DNA of 64,000 nt from JANQPD01 sp963715655 (lineage in GTDB: Bacteria; Bacteroidota; Bacteroidia; Flavobacteriales; Schleiferiaceae), in contig OY970262.1 of the NCBI GenBank assembly GCA_963715655.1, positions 1,054,001 through 1,118,000 on the forward strand, written 5' to 3'. The notes beneath the pieces were generated by a model. It did no database searches. It saw only the letters and a program-made list of their open reading frames with translations, and was not told the DNA's origin. Every line of letters begins with the position of its first letter. Within the stretch, counting starts at the first letter, position 1. A program made the translations under genes and the position numbers. Of the stretch, positions 18,148 to 26,392 are shown piece by piece.

Positions 18148-19458
18148 ATGGAAAGATTAAGAGATCATTTTGCAACTAAAGTAGATCCAACCAGAAAAGA
18201 GGTAAAGGATTTTATTGCCGCTCATGGCGATGAAGTATTAGGCGAAATTAAAGTGAGTCAACTATACGGAGGTATGCGCGGCATGCTTGCACTTATTTGC
18301 GAAACATCAAAGTTAGATCCGGCAGAAGGCATTCGTTTTAGAGGTTATAGCATACCGGAATTACAGGAAAAATTACCAAAATACCCAGGGGGTGATCAAC
18401 CATTACCTGAGGGTATATTTTACTTAATGTTATATAATGAATTGCCAGATGATGATACGGTAAGAAGAGTAAGTAATAACTGGATTCGTAGATCTGCTAT
18501 ACCACCACACGTATTTAAAGTTATTGATGCTTTGCCAATGACCACGCATCCTATGACGCAGTTTGTATCAGCAATAATGGCCTTGCGTACTGAAAGTGAG
18601 TTTCAAAAAGCATACAGAAGCGGTATAAGTAAGGAAGAATATTGGGTGCCAACGTATGAAGATGCGATGAACCTGATTGCGCGTTTACCGCGCATTGCTG
18701 CCTATATTTATCGTAGAATGTACCATAATGGTGTACATATTGAGCCAGATAGCAAACTTGATTGGGCAGGTAACTTTGCGCACATGTTAGGTTTTGAAAA
18801 CGAAGAGTTTAGAGAACTTTTACGTTTGTATATGACCATTCATGCGGATCATGAAGGAGGAAATGTTTCTGCACACACCGTGCATTTAGTAGGTTCTGCA
18901 TTAAGCGATAGTTACCAAGCTTTTGCAGCAGGTATGAATGGTTTAGCAGGCCCACTGCATGGTTTAGCAAATCAAGAAGTAATACGCTGGACATTGGGTA
19001 TGCGTGATGAATTGGGTGGAGGCTTGCCAAGTAAAGAGCAAATTGCTACCTACGTAAAGAAGACTTTAAACGATGGAAAAGTGGTACCGGGTTTCGGTCA
19101 TGCAGTATTGCGCAAAACCGATCCTCGTTATACTGCACAGCGCGAATTTGCTTTAAAGCACATGCCGCATGATGATTTATTTCAAATTATTAGCCGTGTG
19201 TATGAAGTAGTGCCAGAAATATTACAATCTACCGGAAAAGTGAAAAACCCATGGCCAAACGTAGATGCGCACAGTGGGCAATTGCTTATGCATTACGGAC
19301 TTACCCAATATGATTTTTACACCGTGTTATTTGGTGTTTCGCGTGCCTTGGGTACCCTTTCGGGATTAATTTGGGATAGAGCTTTAGGCTTCCCATTAGA
19401 AAGACCGGGCAGTACTACTACCGAATTGTTAAAAGAAAAATTTGCTGGTAAGAAGTAA
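18148..19458 (+). CDS. gltA: Citrate synthase, eukaryote-like type
   Basis: Condenses acetyl-CoA and oxaloacetate at the entry to the TCA cycle. 436 aa. Catalytic residues are visible as the His of IHADHEGGN, the His of GPLHGLANQE and the Asp of WPNVDAHSG. The N terminus (HGDEVLGEIKVSQLYGGMRG) and the RRMYHNG region resemble the mitochondrial/Si type rather than the E. coli allosteric type. The gene is followed by a terminator and probably ends the carA-eno-gltA unit. Confidence 0.95.
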   Translation: MERLRDHFATKVDPTRKEVKDFIAAHGDEVLGEIKVSQLYGGMRGMLALICETSKLDPAEGIRFRGYSIPELQEKLPKYPGGDQPLPEGIFYLMLYNELPDDDTVRRVSNNWIRRSAIPPHVFKVIDALPMTTHPMTQFVSAIMALRTESEFQKAYRSGISKEEYWVPTYEDAMNLIARLPRIAAYIYRRMYHNGVHIEPDSKLDWAGNFAHMLGFENEEFRELLRLYMTIHADHEGGNVSAHTVHLVGSALSDSYQAFAAGMNGLAGPLHGLANQEVIRWTLGMRDELGGGLPSKEQIATYVKKTLNDGKVVPGFGHAVLRKTDPRYTAQREFALKHMPHDDLFQIISRVYEVVPEILQSTGKVKNPWPNVDAHSGQLLMHYGLTQYDFYTVLFGVSRALGTLSGLIWDRALGFPLERPGSTTTELLKEKFAGKK

Positions 19459-19480
19459 TATTTTTTTAGTAAATGTTTTA

Positions 19481-19512
19481 AACCCTGAGCATTTGCTCGG
19501 GGTTTTGTTTTT
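19481..19512 (+). terminator. Intrinsic terminator after gltA
   Basis: A 10-bp stem (AACCCTGAGC / GCTCGGGGTT, one T-G wobble) with a 4-nt loop, followed by a T-rich tract, 22 nt after the gltA stop. Confidence 0.88.
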
Positions 19513-19546
19513 AAATAGACCTGTTTAGTTTACTTAGTTTTATCAG

Positions 19547-19554
19547 TACATTTG
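19547..19554 (+). promoter_or_regulatory. Candidate -7 promoter element for the barrel-like protein
   Basis: TACATTTG matches the Bacteroidota -7 consensus TAnnTTTG exactly and lies 26 nt before the TTG start. A -33 element is weak (TTTA at the 19-nt distance). Confidence 0.5.
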
Positions 19555-19580
19555 TTTCAATCTTTTAAAAACTAATTACC

Positions 19581-21008
19581 TTGAAAACCGCTAAACTGCT
19601 ATTCGCTTTGATTTTGTTTTGCAATTTGGTTTCGGCTCAATTTCCCTATACGTTAAAACGCTTTAAAAGTCCAGATATACGCTTTCAAGGACTTAATTTA
19701 AGCACTACTTTATCAGGTTCCAACACAAGTTCATTAAAGCAAACTTCAGTTAATTCTCGTAATAGTATTAGTCTTAACGCATCGTACTTCAGCTTTAAAA
19801 ATATCGATAACTATATAGGTAATCAACGGATTAGAGGGATTTTTGCAGGCGGTTTTAATAAGGGTAAGGGTGAAGGATTTCAAGGGGTAGCTACATCAAA
19901 TAGTATGAATGGTAATTTACTTTTGGAAGGCAGTTCAGAAAATAGATTTTATTATGCTAACCGTTACGGCAGTTTTTTGGGTATTCATTCTAATGTGTTT
20001 CAGGATACGCGGTATAATACATTCAATGCTACTAACAATGGGCAGGAAGGTGATGGAAAGATTAATGACCATACTACTAACGCGCAGCTTTATCTAACTT
20101 ATGGAAAAGGTAGGGTAGAACCTGTGCGCTACGCTAGGTTGGCGTATGATACTTACAATTTACTGTATCGAAAAGATAGAATAGCCACCATACCAAATCA
20201 AGCTAATATTGATAGTTTGGCTACCAAAATGATGGAAATTGCTAATACGCGGTTCTTTGATTCACGTTTTAGAACTATTTTTCAGCTAGAGCAAATAGAT
20301 TCGGTTTTACGTAGTAGTAATACTATTTCAGAAACAGATATGGTGTACTTTGCTCAACTTGCGGATGTATGGTTATTTGCCAATTCTTTCACGCGTGGTA
20401 ACGGTTCTAGGTGGGAAACCGGATTAAATACTGTTTATAGCAGATCTTTTCAATCCTCTAAACGTACCTTTAACGATAGTGTAACAGAAGATATAAGAGC
20501 ATTTGAAAGTCATACTGCATCTGCGCATATTTTTGTTTCTTATATTAATCAAAACCCAGTAAGTGTGGTATGGCAAAAAGATTGGGGTGCAGCAGTTTAT
20601 GTAGGCGCAAATGGAAATTTAGATACCTCTTTCAATGCTCAAAATAATGCACCTATTACCCCAACTACCGGTTTAAATTCATTTTACACTTTCGGATGGT
20701 TTCCTAATACCAGAACGGCTTTGGAAACTGAATTTTATGGGGCATTAGGTTTAGAAACCTCAAATTTTGAAGAAAGCATATTTACAGGTGCGTACCAAAC
20801 GGGAGTATCTTTAAACTTTGAATATTGGATATCAGCACGCTTTAGACTTAGCGTAAATGCACTTGTGGTTTATGGTAATTCGGTTCAAGCGGTCACCTTT
20901 TTACAATCTGAGTTCGATCCCTTGTTAAATGTCCCTAGCGGTATTTACTCCAGCGGCTCTGCGTTAGGCACTAACTATAATATCCGGCTTTCATACGCGC
21001 TTTTTTAA
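19581..21008 (+). CDS. Exported protein of unknown function, probable outer-membrane barrel
   Basis: 475 aa with a signal peptide (MKTAKLLFALILFCNLVSA, then Q). The start codon is TTG at 19581; no ATG in this frame precedes the mature part, and TTG gives a complete signal peptide. The rest is rich in alternating hydrophobic/polar strands and aromatic residues, and it ends in an aromatic residue (YALF), as outer-membrane barrels do. I do not recognise the family. It is alone between the gltA terminator and the rpsA promoter. A weak CTATCT/AGATAG hairpin at 21015-21034 may close it. Confidence 0.8.
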   Translation: MKTAKLLFALILFCNLVSAQFPYTLKRFKSPDIRFQGLNLSTTLSGSNTSSLKQTSVNSRNSISLNASYFSFKNIDNYIGNQRIRGIFAGGFNKGKGEGFQGVATSNSMNGNLLLEGSSENRFYYANRYGSFLGIHSNVFQDTRYNTFNATNNGQEGDGKINDHTTNAQLYLTYGKGRVEPVRYARLAYDTYNLLYRKDRIATIPNQANIDSLATKMMEIANTRFFDSRFRTIFQLEQIDSVLRSSNTISETDMVYFAQLADVWLFANSFTRGNGSRWETGLNTVYSRSFQSSKRTFNDSVTEDIRAFESHTASAHIFVSYINQNPVSVVWQKDWGAAVYVGANGNLDTSFNAQNNAPITPTTGLNSFYTFGWFPNTRTALETEFYGALGLETSNFEESIFTGAYQTGVSLNFEYWISARFRLSVNALVVYGNSVQAVTFLQSEFDPLLNVPSGIYSSGSALGTNYNIRLSYALF

Positions 21009-21144
21009 ATTTGGCTATCTAGAACTACAGATAGTATAAAAATTTTAGTACAGGTTGATATTACATTTCGTAAAATGGACGGAGAGAGGGGAATTAAAGT
21101 TGTTTAAGTATAGTATAAACTTCATTTTTAATTCTTTTTTCTCT

Positions 21145-21175
21145 TTTGTTATTTGAGCAAATAATCTTACTTTTG
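21145..21175 (+). promoter_or_regulatory. Bacteroidota-type promoter of rpsA
   Basis: TTTG at 21145-21148, then exactly 19 nt, then TACTTTTG at 21168-21175: a complete match to TTTG-N19-TAnnTTTG. Transcription would start near 21182, leaving a leader of about 115 nt before rpsA. Confidence 0.82.
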
Positions 21176-21181
21176 CGCCCC

Positions 21182-21296
21182 CTTAAATGTGAAGCGTAAG
21201 GCGCGCCTAAGGGTTTTGAAAATCAGTTATTTAAATATCTTTCAATTCTTACTTTCTTAAAGTCCTTACGGGAGTTGAAATACAAACGAGTTCTGC
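21182..21296 (+). promoter_or_regulatory. Structured 5' leader of rpsA, candidate autoregulatory region
   Basis: The leader holds pairings that exclude each other. CCCTTA (21180-21185) can pair with TAAGGG (21208-21213). CGTAAGG (21195-21201) can pair instead with CCTTACG (21264-21270). The palindrome GGCGCGCC lies at 21200-21207. S1 is known to regulate its own mRNA in E. coli; a similar role here is inference. Confidence 0.4.
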
Positions 21297-23435
21297 ATGT
21301 CAGAAGAAACAAAAAAACCGGCTGAAGAAAAGGTTGAAAAAACCACCGAAGCCACCACAAATACTTCTAAAGAAGTAAAAGAAGAAGCCACAGAAATTGC
21401 TGAAGCAGCAAAAACTAAAGCTGAAAAATCTAGCGCTGGTGAATTAGCCAATGAAAAATCGGCCACTCAAGCTAAGCGTGATGAAGGTGAAACTACGGAA
21501 GTAGCCACCGAAGCCACTAAAGCAGATGTAAGCCCAGAGCCTGCAGCTGAAGTGAAAGCGGAAGAAGTGCCGCAAGAAGGTGAAAAAACCAACCCAACAG
21601 AAGTACAGGTAAACGAGAAAGCCGAAGCAGCAACAGCTGAGCCGGTAGAAGTTGCACCCGTTACAGAAGAAGAGGAAAGCTTAGAGTTTGATTGGGAAGA
21701 ATTTGAGCACGGATTGAAAAGTCGCTCAAAAGCACAACGTGCCGAACTTACCAAACTTTATGAAGAAACCATCACCACTATTGATGAGCATAGCATTATT
21801 GAAGGTACGGTAATCAACCTTACTGATCGTGAAGCTATTGTTGACATCGACTACAAATCAGAAGGCGTTATTTCGTTAAACGAATTTCGTTACAACCCTG
21901 ATTTAGCCGTTGGTGATAAGGTAGAAGTGTTGGTAGATAAACAAGAAGACAAAGATGGTCAACTTGTGCTTAGCCACCGTAAAGCCCGCGCTATTAAGGC
22001 ATGGGATAGAGTGAATGAAGCACACGAAACCGAAGAAATCGTAAAAGGACATGTAAAATGTCGTACCAAAGGAGGTATGATTGTAGATGTGTTTGGAATT
22101 GAGGCATTCTTGCCTGGTTCACAAATTGACGTGAAGCCAATTCGCGATTACGATGCTTATGTAGATAAGAAAATGGAATTTAAGGTTGTGAAAATTAACC
22201 ACGAGTTTAAAAACGTGGTAGTATCGCACAAAGCACTTATTGAGGCTGACCTTGAAGAACAGAAAAAAGAAATCATTGGCAAGCTAGAGAAAGGACAAGT
22301 GTTAGAAGGCGTTGTGAAAAACGTAACTTCTTACGGTGTGTTTATTGATCTTGGAGGTGTTGATGGTCTTGTACACATTACAGACCTTAGTTGGAGCCGT
22401 ATAAATCACCCAAGTGAGGTGGTGGAGCTTGATCAGAAATTAAACGTAGTAATTCTTGATTTTGATGAGGATAAAACACGTATTCAATTAGGTCTTAAGC
22501 AATTGGAAGCGCATCCTTGGGATGCACTTGATGAAAACTTAAGCGTAGGCGATAAAGTAAAAGGTAAAGTAGTAGTTATTGCTGACTACGGTGCTTTTGT
22601 AGAAGTAATCCCTGGTGTTGAAGGTCTTATTCACGTAAGTGAAATGAGCTGGAGTACACACTTACGCAGTGCGCAAGATTTTGTAAACGTAGGAGATGAA
22701 GTAGAAGCTATGGTACTTACGCTAGATCGTGAAGATCGTAAGATGAGCTTAGGAATTAAACAACTTTCTCCTGATCCATGGACGGATATTACCAGTAAAT
22801 ACCCAGCAGAATCTAAACATAAAGGAACTGTGCGCAACTTCACCAACTTTGGTGTATTTGTAGAGCTTGAAGAAGGTATTGATGGTTTAATTCATATTTC
22901 TGACCTAAGCTGGACTAAGAAAGTGAAGCACCCAAGTGAGTTTACCTCAATTGGAGCCGTACTTGAAACAGTAGTATTGGAAATTGACGTGGAAAACCGC
23001 AGATTAAGCCTTGGACACAAGCAAGTAGAAGAGAATCCTTGGGATACTTATGCTACGCTAATGGAAGAAGGTAGTGTGTTGGAAGGTAAAGTAGCGCGTA
23101 TTGTAGATAAAGGTGCAGAAGTACTTTTTGAAAACATAGGTGTTGAAGCGTATATGCCGGGTCGCCACATGCAAAAAGAAGACGGTACTGAACTTAAAGC
23201 CGGTGATGTTGCTGACTTTAAAGTAATTGAGTTTAACAAAGAAGGTCGCAGAGTGGTAGTATCTCACACTGAGTTGCACCGTGCGGTAGCTGCTGAAAAG
23301 CAAAAAGCTGAGAAGAAAGCTACAGCCAAAGCGGTTAAAACTATCCAAAGTAATAACTCTGAGCGCAGTACGCTTGGTGATTTGGATGCCTTGAGTAAGT
23401 TGAAACAACAAATGGAAGAAGACGAGAAAAACTAA
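21297..23435 (+). CDS. rpsA: 30S ribosomal protein S1 with long N-terminal extension
   Basis: mRNA-binding protein of the small subunit. 712 aa. Residues 1 to about 127 are low-complexity Glu/Ala/Thr/Lys sequence, followed by an acidic helix and then six S1 (OB-fold) repeats from about residue 167. Repeats 3-5 carry the canonical form (YGVFIDLGGVDGLVHITDLS; YGAFVEVIPGVEGLIHVSEM; FGVFVELEEGIDGLIHISDL). The extension makes it longer than E. coli S1 (557 aa). It has its own promoter, leader and terminator. Confidence 0.96.
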   Translation: MSEETKKPAEEKVEKTTEATTNTSKEVKEEATEIAEAAKTKAEKSSAGELANEKSATQAKRDEGETTEVATEATKADVSPEPAAEVKAEEVPQEGEKTNPTEVQVNEKAEAATAEPVEVAPVTEEEESLEFDWEEFEHGLKSRSKAQRAELTKLYEETITTIDEHSIIEGTVINLTDREAIVDIDYKSEGVISLNEFRYNPDLAVGDKVEVLVDKQEDKDGQLVLSHRKARAIKAWDRVNEAHETEEIVKGHVKCRTKGGMIVDVFGIEAFLPGSQIDVKPIRDYDAYVDKKMEFKVVKINHEFKNVVVSHKALIEADLEEQKKEIIGKLEKGQVLEGVVKNVTSYGVFIDLGGVDGLVHITDLSWSRINHPSEVVELDQKLNVVILDFDEDKTRIQLGLKQLEAHPWDALDENLSVGDKVKGKVVVIADYGAFVEVIPGVEGLIHVSEMSWSTHLRSAQDFVNVGDEVEAMVLTLDREDRKMSLGIKQLSPDPWTDITSKYPAESKHKGTVRNFTNFGVFVELEEGIDGLIHISDLSWTKKVKHPSEFTSIGAVLETVVLEIDVENRRLSLGHKQVEENPWDTYATLMEEGSVLEGKVARIVDKGAEVLFENIGVEAYMPGRHMQKEDGTELKAGDVADFKVIEFNKEGRRVVVSHTELHRAVAAEKQKAEKKATAKAVKTIQSNNSERSTLGDLDALSKLKQQMEEDEKN

Positions 23436-23458
23436 GTTTTTTCAAGTTTAAGTATAGA

Positions 23459-23489
23459 AACCCCTTTCGGAAACGGAAGGGGTTTTTTT
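23459..23489 (+). terminator. Intrinsic terminator of rpsA
   Basis: An 11-bp stem (AACCCCTTTCG / CGGAAGGGGTT, one wobble) closed by a GAAA loop and followed by seven T, 23 nt after the stop. Confidence 0.93.
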
Positions 23490-23495
23490 ATGGCT

Positions 23496-23517
23496 TACAT
23501 TTGGGCTTATATTTTTG
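23496..23517 (+). promoter_or_regulatory. Two candidate -7 elements before the interrupted exported gene
   Basis: TACATTTG at 23496-23503 and TATTTTTG at 23510-23517 both fit TAnnTTTG. No clear -33 TTTG is present. The second would give a leader of about 30 nt before the ATG at 23555. Confidence 0.4.
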
Positions 23518-23554
23518 TTTAAAGTTATCTTGAACAGAAACAATTAATGGACTT

Positions 23555-24238
23555 ATGAAACCCTACTTTTCCTGCACTTCTATATTGTTTTCAGTTTTGT
23601 TTAGTGCTATTTGCTCATTGTCTATGGCGTAAACATACTCCATTAGCGCGCGCCAAATAATTTCGTTTAGTGTGCCTGATGATGTAGTAAATACTACCGT
23701 GGGGCTGCCACCCAATTTAGTTCATATACAGCTGGAGCGCGAGCAGAAATCAAGAAGCTTGGCTTTTGGTGTGGAACTATTACGTAACAATTATCATCAT
23801 AATCTTCCATCATATTACGAGAAGGTAATCACCGATAAAAATGATTATTACGACCGCACCTTAAGTGTAGGGGTATTTGCTAGAGGGTATAAGGATTGGG
23901 GTATTGTTCGATTTTACGTTCAGTTATCTGTTTATTACAACGATTTAAAAGTGCGCCAACCCATTGTAATCCCGTATATATATGGAACTTATATTGATGA
24001 AATTAATGCGGATTATCAGCTATTTAGTGGAGCGGTAGCCTTTGGTTACTCCATAGGAACGGAGCATTGGCGCTTTGAACCCTATTTTCAAATTGGAATT
24101 TCAGAGCTTCCTTCCACTTACAGAGAACCTTTTGTAATGGTAGGCAGCGTGGGAGCTATGAGGGCCAGACCCTCAAACATAGGCATTATACTTACGCCAA
24201 TATCTATAAAGTATCAATTTGCTGTAAACAGAAAATAA
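23555..24238 (+). pseudogene. Exported barrel-like protein gene interrupted by an in-frame TAA
   Basis: ATG 23555 begins a complete signal peptide (MKPYFSCTSILFSVLFSAIC, then SLSMA). Codon 26 is TAA (23630-23632), and the same frame then stays open for 202 codons to 24238. Signal peptides in this phylum are often followed by Gln, and CAA to TAA is one transition, so the ancestral codon was probably Gln. The downstream part has strand-rich, aromatic sequence typical of a small outer-membrane barrel; family unknown. A GTG at 23672 could restart translation, but without a signal peptide. Confidence 0.75.
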
Positions 24239-24258
24239 TTACGCTAATCAAATGTTTT

Positions 24259-24720
24259 ATGTTGTTAAATTTAAAAAGAGTAAAACCTTACGCTTTCTTG
24301 CTTTTAGCAATGGGTAGCTATTTAGTTTTATCTTCCTGCAATTACTGTCGTCCCGAGCTTTGCAATGCTATTCGTTTTGAAATTTTGGCTTTTTCACCCA
24401 ATCCTTTCGACTCTATATTGGTGGTGGGTAAGGGAAAATACTTTGATTTAGTAAACAAAACTATAGATACCGACTCCTTACCTTATTCCTTTAAAAGTGC
24501 GTTTTTCTTTGACCCCACACTTACCGAAACTACCTTTTTAGTGTGTTACCCCAATGATGTAGATACCCTCACGATACGTTATGAATATGAAATATACTAC
24601 AATGATTGCAATGATTATTACTTTGCGCTGCAAGATTATAAGGTAGAAAAAAACACGTTTGAAGATGCTGTTCTGCGTGATTTACCTTGCGGTAGCTTAA
24701 TAGTAAACTTAAGGGAATAG
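24259..24720 (+). CDS. Small lipoprotein of unknown function
   Basis: 153 aa with a lipoprotein signal peptide: positively charged N region, hydrophobic core, and the lipobox LSSC with Cys at residue 27. The mature part has several further Cys residues (CRPEL, LVCYPND, YNDCND, DLPCG) that could form disulfides. It is 20 nt downstream of the interrupted barrel gene and probably in the same transcript. Family not recognised. Confidence 0.75.
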   Translation: MLLNLKRVKPYAFLLLAMGSYLVLSSCNYCRPELCNAIRFEILAFSPNPFDSILVVGKGKYFDLVNKTIDTDSLPYSFKSAFFFDPTLTETTFLVCYPNDVDTLTIRYEYEIYYNDCNDYYFALQDYKVEKNTFEDAVLRDLPCGSLIVNLRE

Positions 24721-25295
24721 ACAGGAATTTTTGATGGAAAATTTAAACTGTAGTAGTCAATACTTTGTACAAAATAGCTGTATTTGCCATAGGCATACAA
24801 TAGACTTCCACGCCAAAATTTTTTTCTGGCGTGGTAATGAATGGCCAAAGTAGGGTGTGCGGTTGGAATTTTTAAGGAAGATTTAGCGCTATTTTTAAGT
24901 TTATTTATACTCCAGATACCTGCCCCACCTAATAGCCTGAGTTCGATTAATACCAAAATAAATCAATCTGATAGCTAGTGGTTAAATAGCTCAAAAACAA
25001 CAAGCGAGCCCCCCAACCCCGCCAAGGCGGGGGAGTTTAGCTGCATGTGTCGCTACTCCCCCTTCGTTGAAAATGCTGCTTTAGCAGTAGGGGCTGGGGG
25101 GCTTTAAGAAGTTTAGATGCTCCTATTCAGTTATATAAAAATCGAACTCAGGTTAATAGCCAGCCTGTTTATTACGTACGTTTTACGCCTCTTCGTTTTG
25201 GTGAGATAACCCCATCCAATTTTATGTCTGTACCGTTTCATTCGTTCTTCCCTATTCGTAATTTTAAATTCCCCATTCCCGCTTACCTTAGCCTT
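24721..25295. other. Non-coding gap holding a hairpin and a MITE-like element
   Basis: No convincing gene. It contains a perfect 8-bp inverted repeat (CCACGCCA / TGGCGTGG, 24808-24834, 11-nt loop, no T-run) and the 219-bp element described separately. The remaining sequence to the Nif3 gene shows no clear promoter match. Confidence 0.7.
24935..25153. mobile_element. MITE-like element, copy 1
   Basis: 219 bp bounded by the inverted ends CCTGAGTTCGATT and AATCGAACTCAGG, flanked by the direct repeat TAATA (24930-24934 and 25154-25158). Inside is a second, GC-rich inverted pair (AGCCCCCCAACCCC and GGGGCTGGGGGGCT). It has no coding capacity. It is nearly identical to copy 2 at 31958-32150, apart from about 26 bp in the centre. 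Confidence 0.85.
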
Positions 25296-26387
25296 ATGAA
25301 AATTTCAGATATCACTAATTATTTAGAAACGTTAGCGCCAAAATCTCTACAAGAAAGTTATGATAATAGCGGGCTTTTAGTTGGCGATAGCAGGGTGGAA
25401 GTTACCAATGTACTTATTGCTTTAGATATGACGGAAGCAGTGGTGGAAGAAGCGGTGAAAAAAAACTGTGAACTTATTATTGCGCATCATCCTATTATTT
25501 TTGGAGGTTTAAAATCACTAACCGGAAAAACACATGTAGAGCGCACGGTAATTTCAGCTATAAAAAATAATGTGGCGCTTTACGCGATACATACCAATTT
25601 AGATAATATTCAAGCAGGGGTAAATGATAAAATAGCGCAAAAGTTGGGCATTGAAAATCCACAAGTATTAGCACCAAAAAAAGGAGTATTAAATAAATTA
25701 GTGGTGTTTGCGCCAACAGATAATGCTCAAGAAGTTTTGGAGGTAATGTATTCAGCCGGTGCAGGTTCCATTGCTGAATACTCTGAATGTAGCTTTGCGT
25801 TGGCAGGTGAGGGTAGCTTTAGAGGAAGCGAAAAAAGTAACCCTACGGTTGGTAAAAAAGGTGAGCGTACCATTGCGCAAGAAACACGATTAGAAGTTTT
25901 AGTTCCAAATTATGCGCTGCAAAAAGTGTTAAAGGAAATGCAAGAAGCACATAGGTATGAGGAAGTAGCCTATGATATTTATAAGCTAGAAAATGAACAT
26001 CAAAATATAGGCTCGGGAATGGTGGGAAGGTTGAAGGAACCTGTTTATACGCTAGATTTTTTAAAATTTATTAAAGATACGTTTGGTGGAGTGGTGCGGC
26101 ATACGGCTATTACGCATGACTATGTAGATAAAGTAGCTTGGTGCGGTGGCTCGGGTAGTTTCTTACTGCCACAAGCTAAAGCTTCTGGCGCACAAGTGTT
26201 TGTAACTTCAGATTATAAGTATCATCAATTTTTTGATGCCGAAAATGATTTGATTATAGCGGATATTGGGCACTATGAAAATGAGCAATACACAAAAGAA
26301 TTATTAGCCGAAATGCTAAAGGAAAAATTCACTACTTTTGCCGTTCTTTTGGCGGAAACAAATACGAACCCGATAAATTACTTATAA
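25296..26387 (+). CDS. Nif3-like dinuclear metal centre protein (YqfO type)
   Basis: Member of the NIF3/DUF34 family, a conserved hexameric metal-binding protein often called a GTP cyclohydrolase 1 type 2 homologue; its cellular role is unsettled. I start it at ATG 25296 (363 aa, MKISDITNYLETLAPKS); the upstream in-frame ATG adds a non-family stretch. Metal ligands include the His pair in IIAHHPIIF and, near the C terminus, the DIGHYENEQ motif. The length indicates the form with a central inserted domain. It is 5 nt before the coiled-coil gene, so probably one operon. Confidence 0.92.
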   Translation: MKISDITNYLETLAPKSLQESYDNSGLLVGDSRVEVTNVLIALDMTEAVVEEAVKKNCELIIAHHPIIFGGLKSLTGKTHVERTVISAIKNNVALYAIHTNLDNIQAGVNDKIAQKLGIENPQVLAPKKGVLNKLVVFAPTDNAQEVLEVMYSAGAGSIAEYSECSFALAGEGSFRGSEKSNPTVGKKGERTIAQETRLEVLVPNYALQKVLKEMQEAHRYEEVAYDIYKLENEHQNIGSGMVGRLKEPVYTLDFLKFIKDTFGGVVRHTAITHDYVDKVAWCGGSGSFLLPQAKASGAQVFVTSDYKYHQFFDAENDLIIADIGHYENEQYTKELLAEMLKEKFTTFAVLLAETNTNPINYL

Positions 26388-26392
26388 GCTAT

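Noticed and set aside
24808..24834. Terminator after the small lipoprotein
   Set aside because: The 8-bp stem is perfect but has no T-run on either side, and the T-rich part is in the loop.
24636..24956. 106-codon minus-strand frame next to MITE copy 1
   Set aside because: It runs antisense through the lipoprotein gene and begins inside the MITE. No signal, domain or start context supports it.
24840..25295. Possible upstream extension of the Nif3 frame across the MITE site (open after virtual excision)
   Set aside because: The extra residues match nothing in the family, and ATG 25296 gives the standard N terminus. The openness is probably chance.
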